Shown piece by piece: positions 43,893 through 49,708 of a stretch of DNA of 49,708 bases; within the stretch, counting starts at the first letter, position 1, and the number at the start of each line of letters is the position of its first letter. A program made the position numbers and the translations under genes. Location: NCBI RefSeq assembly GCF_018860965.1, contig NZ_JAHKQF010000016.1, positions 1 through 49,708 on the forward strand, given 5' to 3'. Under the pieces are notes generated by a model. That model saw nothing but the letters and a program-made list of their open reading frames with translations. It was not told the origin of the DNA and did no database searches. This stretch comes from Alteromonas sp. C1M14. GTDB lineage: Bacteria > Pseudomonadota > Gammaproteobacteria > Enterobacterales > Alteromonadaceae.

Positions 43893-46800
43893 ATGAAGCG
43901 AGTTTTTGCGTTCGCACTTGGCTTGTTTACCAGCCAAGCTTTTGCCCAACCGTTAATTTTTCAACCCGAAATAAGCCCCGACGGCAGCACCATTGCCTTT
44001 AGTTATCAAGGGGATATTTGGACAATGGACAGCCATGGAGGCAATGCTAAACGCTTGACGATCCACGAAGGCTACGATGGCAACCCCGTTTGGTCGGATG
44101 ATAGCAGTATGTTGGCATTCAATAGCGACCGCTTTGGCAATAACGACGTGTTTACCATTGCTCGTGATGGCGGCATACCTACGCGGCTCACCTTCCATTC
44201 CGGCCAAGATAAAGTCATGCAGTTTACCCGCAATAACACCGTGTTATTTAACACCCGACGTGTTTATGCTCAGGTGGAACGGGAATGGGAAATATATTCG
44301 GTACCCGCTAGCGGTGACACCACCGAGCAACGTTTTATGGACGCACTGGGTTATGACGCCCAGGTCTCCCCTGATGGCAATAAGGTCTTATTTGTACGCG
44401 GATCTAACCGTATCGACCGCGAAGCTTATCGCGGTCCTGCCAATCGGGATGTATGGTTGTACGACATACAAAGTGAAAGTTATACCCGTATTACCCAGTT
44501 TGATGGCAATGATTTTATGCCCAAATGGATAGACAACTCGCACTTCTATTTTATTTCCTCTCGTTCAGGAAAATACAACGTATACAAAAAGACCTTAGGT
44601 GGTGGTATTGAGCAACTCACCGATGATCAACACTTTGGCGTGTGGCATTACAGTACTACCGCAAATGGCGAGACTCTGGTGTATCAGTCAGGTGATGAGA
44701 TTTATCGCCAATCGACCAATACGAACAAGGAGATGGCGTTACCCGTCGATTTGAAAACAGACTTTCGTTTTGATCCTGTAGTCACAAAGAACAAAACTGA
44801 TAACATTGAACAATACGCCCTATCGCCGAATGGCAAACTCACCGCATACATCATTCGTGGCGATGTGTTTGTTACCCGTAATGACAAAAAAGATAGTCGC
44901 AGCGTGCGCCTTACCGATGGCGCAGCGAGAGAGCGAAATGTCACCTGGGTTAACGACAATACCTTATTGTTTTCTTCCGACCGCTATGGTCAATATGATT
45001 TGTTTACCTTAACGTCGTCAGATGAAAACAACGACAATATCTTTACCTCGCTAAAACACACTACCCATCGACTCACCTCTACCGAAGCTGACGAATTAGC
45101 CCCAGTGGTTGCTCCCGATAAAGAACAGGTAGCCTATTTACAAGGGCGAGGAAAATTAATTACAGGACGGCTCACCTCTGAGGGTGAATTAACCGCACTG
45201 ACCACCTTACTTGATGGCTGGGACACCCCCAAAGGTGTTGCTTGGTCGCCAGATAGCCACTGGCTAGCGTACAGTCTGGCGGATTTAAGTTTTAACCAAG
45301 AAGTGTATATTCAAGCTGCTGACAATACCCATGCTCCCGTTAATGTAAGTATGCACCCGAAATATGACACCAACCCAGTGTGGAGCCCAGATGGCAGCAA
45401 ACTCGGTTTTGTCTCGGCGCGCAATAACGGCGATGACGATATCTGGTTTGTTTGGTTGAAAAAGGCTGACTGGCAACGTTCAAAAGAAGAATGGCGTCGG
45501 CAAGCATTGATGCAAGATGACAGTAAGCCCGTTAGCACTTTGGCCGCAGAAAAAGACAACGAAGGTACAGAGCCTGTCACTGTGACCATCGATTTTGATG
45601 GCCTTTATCAGCGTTTGCAGCAGGTCACGGCATTGCATTCCAATGAAAACCAATTGGTCTTTGCGCCCGATGGCGAGCATCTTTATTTCACTATTGGTGG
45701 TGCCGGCCGACAGAATTTTAAAGCCGATAAAAACCTTTATAAAATTACATGGGATGGCGAAGACAAAACGGTGGTTATTGGCGGCAATAACAATGTGGCC
45801 GATATCGCCTTGTCCGAAAACGGTAAATACCTTTTTGCTTTAACCAAAGGCGGTAAGTTAAATCGTATTAGTGCTAAAGATGATAAGGTCGAAGCCCTTA
45901 GCGTTAAATCAACGCTAAAAATCAACTATCAAGATGAGTTAACCCAGTTATTTGACGAGGGATGGCGGGCGCTAAACAACGGCTTTTATGACCCAGCCTT
46001 TCATGGCCAAGACTGGCAAGCATTACGAGAAAAATATCGCCCACTAGCATTAGAAGCATCAACCAAAGAAGACTTTAAGCGAGTATTTAATCGCATGTTA
46101 GGGCAGATAAATGCTAGCCATATGGGCATGTATCGCGGCGACAACCAAAAGGTAACCCAGAAGCAAAAAACCGGCTTGCTGGGTATCGCAGGCCAACCGG
46201 TGCAAAACGGCTTTGCCATTATATCTGTGGTGGCCGACAGCCCAGCGGATCGTATTGAAAGTCGTCTACAACCAAAAGATGTGATCACCGAGGTAAATCA
46301 GCAACCGGTAGCCGGCCATAATTTATATGACTTATTGCAAGACACCGCCAATACGCCAGTGTTGTTAACAATCGAACGCAACAACCAACAGCAAGAAATC
46401 ACCATTTGGCCTACAGCGTCACTCAGTGATGAAAATTACAATGCGTGGGTAAATGAGCGACGCCGTCTCACCGAGGCCTACTCCAATGGCCGACTAGGGT
46501 ATTTACATATCCGAGGCATGAACTGGACCAGCTTTGAACGTTTTGAACGGGATCTAATGGCTGCGGGCTATGGCAAGGAAGGGCTTGTCATTGATGTGCG
46601 TTACAACGGCGGTGGTTGGACAACAGACTACCTGATGGAAGTCCTCAATGTGAAGCAATATGCTTATACCATTCCCCGAGGAGCCATCGACGATATTAAC
46701 GGTGACAGAACTGCCTTCAAAAATGACTATCCTTTCTCTGAGCGCCTTCCGGTGTCAGTATGGAATAAGCCCACCATTGCTATGACAAATCAAAACAGTT

Positions 46801-47087
46801 ATTCAAATGCTGAGATTTTTTCTCATGCTTATCAAGCCCTTGGGTTAGGTAAGGTTGTTGGGCGACCTACTTTTGGTGCTGTTATTAGCACGGGAGCCTA
46901 CCTTCTGGTTGACGGTTCTACTGTACGTATGCCGTTTCGTGGTTGGTGGGTCAAAGACAGTGGCGACAATATGGAAGGGAGCCCCGCTCAGCCCGATATT
47001 GAAGTGTTTAACCCTCCGGCTTATAAAGCGAAAGGTGTCGACCCCCAGCTTAAACGCGCCGTAGAGGAACTGATGAATGATTTATAA
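43893..47087 (+). CDS. Tricorn-like S41 protease, periplasmic
   Basis: 1064 residues with a Sec signal peptide (cleaved after 'SQAFA'). The first ~650 residues are two beta-propellers built of WD40-like/TolB PD40 repeats ('ISPDGSTIAFSYQGDIW', 'NPVWSPDGSKLGFVS'). A tricorn C1-like helical region follows ('FDEGWRALNNGFYDP'), then a PDZ domain (~765-835, 'DSPADRIESRLQPKDVITEV'), then the S41 serine protease domain with 'GLVIDVRYNGGGW' and the nucleophile Ser in 'NQNSYSNAEIFSHAY' (~970). This domain order is that of tricorn protease homologues, which process peptides; here the signal peptide places it outside the cytoplasm. A single-gene unit bounded by terminators. Confidence 0.93.
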   Translation: MKRVFAFALGLFTSQAFAQPLIFQPEISPDGSTIAFSYQGDIWTMDSHGGNAKRLTIHEGYDGNPVWSDDSSMLAFNSDRFGNNDVFTIARDGGIPTRLTFHSGQDKVMQFTRNNTVLFNTRRVYAQVEREWEIYSVPASGDTTEQRFMDALGYDAQVSPDGNKVLFVRGSNRIDREAYRGPANRDVWLYDIQSESYTRITQFDGNDFMPKWIDNSHFYFISSRSGKYNVYKKTLGGGIEQLTDDQHFGVWHYSTTANGETLVYQSGDEIYRQSTNTNKEMALPVDLKTDFRFDPVVTKNKTDNIEQYALSPNGKLTAYIIRGDVFVTRNDKKDSRSVRLTDGAARERNVTWVNDNTLLFSSDRYGQYDLFTLTSSDENNDNIFTSLKHTTHRLTSTEADELAPVVAPDKEQVAYLQGRGKLITGRLTSEGELTALTTLLDGWDTPKGVAWSPDSHWLAYSLADLSFNQEVYIQAADNTHAPVNVSMHPKYDTNPVWSPDGSKLGFVSARNNGDDDIWFVWLKKADWQRSKEEWRRQALMQDDSKPVSTLAAEKDNEGTEPVTVTIDFDGLYQRLQQVTALHSNENQLVFAPDGEHLYFTIGGAGRQNFKADKNLYKITWDGEDKTVVIGGNNNVADIALSENGKYLFALTKGGKLNRISAKDDKVEALSVKSTLKINYQDELTQLFDEGWRALNNGFYDPAFHGQDWQALREKYRPLALEASTKEDFKRVFNRMLGQINASHMGMYRGDNQKVTQKQKTGLLGIAGQPVQNGFAIISVVADSPADRIESRLQPKDVITEVNQQPVAGHNLYDLLQDTANTPVLLTIERNNQQQEITIWPTASLSDENYNAWVNERRRLTEAYSNGRLGYLHIRGMNWTSFERFERDLMAAGYGKEGLVIDVRYNGGGWTTDYLMEVLNVKQYAYTIPRGAIDDINGDRTAFKNDYPFSERLPVSVWNKPTIAMTNQNSYSNAEIFSHAYQALGLGKVVGRPTFGAVISTGAYLLVDGSTVRMPFRGWWVKDSGDNMEGSPAQPDIEVFNPPAYKAKGVDPQLKRAVEELMNDL

Positions 47088-47108
47088 CCCAACTTAAACA
47101 CGCTAACA

Positions 47109-47143
47109 AAAAGCGCCTTGCAATCGGCGAGGCGCTTTTCTCA
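47109..47143. terminator. Bidirectional intrinsic terminator between the tricorn-like gene and miaE
   Basis: AAAAGCGCCT (47109-47118) pairs with AGGCGCTTTT (47130-47139) around an 11-nt loop, between convergent genes. Confidence 0.88.
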
Positions 47144-47180
47144 GTCGCTCCCAACAGCGTATGAAATTTGCTTTTTTAAG

Positions 47181-47849
47181 TTAATCTAACGTCGGTACGC
47201 CACTATGAAATTTAAAGTCGTCATCAGACGATAAAATAAGCTCTGCTTCAATACCGCCAAAAAATGCAACACGCTCACTGATATCAAAATCGGCAATACT
47301 TTGTGCAAGTACAAGGTAATCTTGATAATGCCTTGCTTCGGACCGTAACAATGATAAATAAAAATTGCCTAATTGTTCGTCAACATGGGGGGCCAACATT
47401 GCAAAGCGTTCACAAGAGCGCGCTTCAATATAAGCACCACAAATAAGTTTATCGATGAGGGCTTGCGGCTCGTAGGTACGCACATGGCGCAACATGCCTC
47501 TAGCATAACGACTTGAGCCCACAGATTCATAGGCAATACCGTAAGACTCCATGATCTCAAGCACCTGATAAAAGTGATGTAACTCCTCTTTTATTAACAG
47601 GACCATTTTATCAATAAGTTCTTGTCCGTATGGGGTTCCCGATTTAGGGATCATAGACCTATTCAATTTCTCATGATCTGCAAGGGCCTGCCAACTCCCC
47701 TGCTTTCGGTAAATATAATCTTCAAAAGGCTTTAACCAAGCCAGCAGTGCTTCACCACTTTCTTTATCTACCGCATATTTACGAATTAAATACATGGCAC
47801 TTTGCGCGGCTTTAAGCTCACTTAATGTAAATATGTGCATATTAATCAT
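47181..47849 (-). CDS. miaE: tRNA-(ms2io6A37) hydroxylase
   Basis: 222 residues; an internal ATG three codons in is equally possible. It is a ferritin-like four-helix protein with a di-iron site: 'KEELHHFYQVLEIM', 'EARSCERFAML' and 'RSEARHYQDYLVLA' supply the ExxH ligands of MiaE. MiaE hydroxylates the isopentenyl group of ms2i6A37 in UNN-reading tRNAs using O2. Transcribed alone. Confidence 0.9.
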   Translation of the reverse strand: MINMHIFTLSELKAAQSAMYLIRKYAVDKESGEALLAWLKPFEDYIYRKQGSWQALADHEKLNRSMIPKSGTPYGQELIDKMVLLIKEELHHFYQVLEIMESYGIAYESVGSSRYARGMLRHVRTYEPQALIDKLICGAYIEARSCERFAMLAPHVDEQLGNFYLSLLRSEARHYQDYLVLAQSIADFDISERVAFFGGIEAELILSSDDDFKFHSGVPTLD

Positions 47850-48298
47850 TATTGACAGTTACGTTCCCCTAATTGATTTTCAGCTCATCAAAACGAACAC
47901 TGAATATTGAATTTTTACTTGGCTTAACAGGCACCTTTGCTGTTTTTTGTATAAAAAACACTCAACGTTAACATTGAAAAAAGTTCCCTCTGTTCATTCT
48001 GATAATAAGCTTGAAAAAAGCCCATTAGGTAAAGCTGTATTATTATAGTTTAGTTCCCTACACGCCTAATTTATATAGCTTCCCGCTCTGTTCACTGTGA
48101 ATCATTATTTTTATCATTCTGGATTATTTAAGATGAAAGCACCTTACTTTTTTACTGTAACCCAGCAACTCCGCCACTAAAAACGGTCAATATTCAACCA
48201 AAACCTAACGAAAGCGGAGTTTCTAGTCAGATACGATAGTATTCGAATGAAACGGATCTAATGGATAGATTCTCAATAGCCACAGGAAGGCCAAATTA
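47850..48298. other. AT-rich intergenic region between miaE and the AAA ATPase gene
   Basis: 449 bp without a supported gene. It has an operator-like palindrome TGTTTTTT-GTAT-AAAAAACA (47941-47960) and a distant 8-bp inverted repeat AACTCCGC (48167-48174)/GCGGAGTT (48214-48221). Neither matches a known site that I recognise. The abrupt rise in AT content suggests the edge of an accessory region. Confidence 0.5.
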
Positions 48299-49648
48299 AT
48301 GAAATGTATTACTTTATTTTTTCAATCAATCTATGCACTCTTATTCCCCTTTTCGCGAACTAAAGTGCGCCCAACTTTAGCAACGGAAAATACGGAAAGT
48401 TGCTTCCGTCAAATTAGGTCTGTCAGCAAGAGGTCTATAGGAGTTAACACTCAGCAAGTTCCGCGTACAGTAAATTCATTTTTTACCGATAGTGAAATTA
48501 TAGCGGTTCCCAAAGTGCAGGTAGCAGGTTCTAACCGAAAACCTGCCTCGAATGGAAATACAGCAAATGGAAAGGTAAAACTACCTGAAAGCAAAAAATC
48601 TAAAAATGGCTTTTCAATTACAAAAGCTTACGGTTCACAAGGCTTTGATAAAGTAGTTCCGTGGCTGGTAAAGCATCTTATTCCAGCCTCATCAAACGGA
48701 GTATTGTTCGGTCAAAGTCAAAGTTATAAGACTTTTGTTTTGATTTATATCGCATGCTGTATAGCTACCAATCGGCTGTTTTCTGGTTTGCCTACCAAAC
48801 ATGGTCTTGTCTTCATAATCGCAGCGGAAGGTAGTAATGGAATATCTAAGCGGATCAGAGCTTGGGAATTACAGAACGGCTGTACAGTTGGAGAAAAGCT
48901 CATCGTGATTCCCCACTCTGTTTTCCCCAGCGACACTAATCAGCGTAATTGTTTAATAAACGAAATTGAGACTGAAAGTAAGAGACAAGCAACTCCGGTG
49001 GTACTTATAATTTTTGACACATTTTCTCAATGCAGCAACGGCATACTTGAGAATGAAGCAGGAGCGGTATCTAGATATTTGCAATCATGCAAATCTATAG
49101 GTGAGCCATTTGGCGCGACTGTACTTAATGTTCACCATACCAAAAAAGATTCAAATGAATTCCGTGGAAGTTCAACAATTATCAGCAATGTAGACTTTTT
49201 ATTTTCGATGAAACGCCATCGGGATAAAATGTCTACAAAGCTCGCTCTTGAAAAAATGAAAGAAGGCTCGACGAATTTACAGTGGGATTTACACTTGGAT
49301 TGTATCGAAATAGACGCTTCAGATGAAGAAGGTGAAAGTTTAAACACATTGTGTATAACACAGGTTGAATTTCACCATCTTGATGAAGCCGCTCAAAATA
49401 ACCATGAGGTTAAAAAGCTTCAATATAAAGTTGATGCTGAATGGATTAGAGGTCATCTCAAGCAATACCAAGATACATGGATGACTTTAAACGAACTTGG
49501 GCATGCAATGGCGGAGGAACTTTGTATACCTGTGGATGCAGCCCTTAAAGTGCGGTTAGATCGCGCAAAGAGTCACCTTGAAAAAGAAAAGATCATATCT
49601 AAACAACGAAAAGGTAAGGAAGTCTGTATTTGTTTAACAGACTCATAA
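48299..49648 (+). CDS. RepA/AAA_25-type ATPase, probable mobile-element protein
   Basis: 449 residues; AGGAAGG lies eight bases before the ATG. The first ~110 residues are basic and of unknown fold. A RecA-like core follows: P-loop-like 'GVLFGQSQSYKTFVLIYIA' with Tyr where Walker A has its second Gly, 'GLVFIIAAEGSNGISKRI' (Walker A' of RepA proteins), 'VVLIIFDTFSQC' (Walker B), and 'ATVLNVHHTKKDSNEFRGSS', the motif of hexameric RepA/RSF1010-like and phage AAA_25 helicases. The GS(Y/F)K(T/S) variant is common in phage AAA_25 proteins. The C-terminus has a winged-helix-like stretch. It likely helps replication of an integrated element; no integrase is visible before the window ends. Confidence 0.75.
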   Translation: MKCITLFFQSIYALLFPFSRTKVRPTLATENTESCFRQIRSVSKRSIGVNTQQVPRTVNSFFTDSEIIAVPKVQVAGSNRKPASNGNTANGKVKLPESKKSKNGFSITKAYGSQGFDKVVPWLVKHLIPASSNGVLFGQSQSYKTFVLIYIACCIATNRLFSGLPTKHGLVFIIAAEGSNGISKRIRAWELQNGCTVGEKLIVIPHSVFPSDTNQRNCLINEIETESKRQATPVVLIIFDTFSQCSNGILENEAGAVSRYLQSCKSIGEPFGATVLNVHHTKKDSNEFRGSSTIISNVDFLFSMKRHRDKMSTKLALEKMKEGSTNLQWDLHLDCIEIDASDEEGESLNTLCITQVEFHHLDEAAQNNHEVKKLQYKVDAEWIRGHLKQYQDTWMTLNELGHAMAEELCIPVDAALKVRLDRAKSHLEKEKIISKQRKGKEVCICLTDS

Positions 49649-49708
49649 TCCTGAATTATTAGTGTGCATTAATAGCAAGCAATTTATCAAACGATATCAA
49701 TAACAATA

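Noticed and set aside
47941..47960. LexA (SOS) box upstream of the AAA ATPase gene
   Set aside because: The palindrome is 20 bp with T/A-only arms and does not fit CTGT-N8-ACAG spacing.
1..49708. CRISPR arrays, rRNA genes, insertion sequences
   Set aside because: No regularly spaced short repeats, rRNA-like sequence or transposase genes were seen.

Overview
The window looks like the chromosome of a marine gammaproteobacterium of the Alteromonadales (Alteromonas/Paraglaciecola type). The basis is the housekeeping gene set and order: qmcA-nfeD, mrp/metG divergent, a yafS-like methyltransferase divergent from gloB followed by mltD, cysS divergent from ppiB-lpxH, fumC and miaE. Many exported oxidoreductases and envelope proteins fit the same group. 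Base composition is moderate. No rRNA, CRISPR array, integrase or recognisable insertion sequence is visible.

Layout. (1) 1-3.9 kb: the C-terminal end of a large Ig-like repeat surface protein, a lipoprotein of unknown function and an ankyrin-repeat lipoprotein. (2) 3.9-7.8 kb: a Tat-exported DUF1552 protein and a large DUF1587/1592/1588/1585 protein with two CxxCH motifs, apparently in one operon with the ankyrin gene. (3) 8.0-9.5 kb: an SPFH/NfeD membrane pair. (4) 9.6-12.2 kb: an exported FAD amine oxidase, a small cytochrome c and a RidA-family lipoprotein in one operon, which reads as a periplasmic amine-oxidising module. (5) about 12.9-24.4 kb: a defence island. It ends at the 3' end of tRNA-Pro(GGG) on the right. 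On the left it ends at an hsdM stump beside a decayed lipoprotein gene. It holds a complete type I Zorya system (zorA, zorB, zorC, zorD), an HNH nuclease gene directly upstream of zorA, a second HNH gene coupled to an in-frame RmuC chimera, and a divergent WYL-domain (BrxR/CapW-like) regulator with clear operator dyads. (6) 24.6-37 kb: core genes (DASS/SLC13 transporter, dcd, mrp, metG, methyltransferase, gloB, mltD, cysS, ppiB, lpxH, YqiJ-like). (7) 37.2-41.9 kb: a NarL-type two-component system, then a PQQ-dependent alcohol dehydrogenase and a secreted pentapeptide-repeat protein. (8) 42-47.9 kb: fumC behind a near-perfect Fur box, a tricorn-like protease and miaE. (9) 48.3 kb to the end: a RepA/AAA_25-type ATPase that looks like mobile-element cargo and may open another accessory region.

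How the genes work together. In Zorya, ZorA and ZorB form a membrane motor anchored to peptidoglycan that senses phage-induced envelope damage, while ZorC and ZorD act on phage DNA in the cytoplasm. Here the four genes are packed with 1-nt overlaps or short gaps. The unusual points are the extra HNH gene in the ZorE-like position ahead of a type I operon, paired dyads over the zorA promoter, the RmuC chimera module under a WYL-type operator, and the truncated hsdM directly after zorD. Everything here is read from sequence by eye; family assignments rest on motif recognition, not on database searches.
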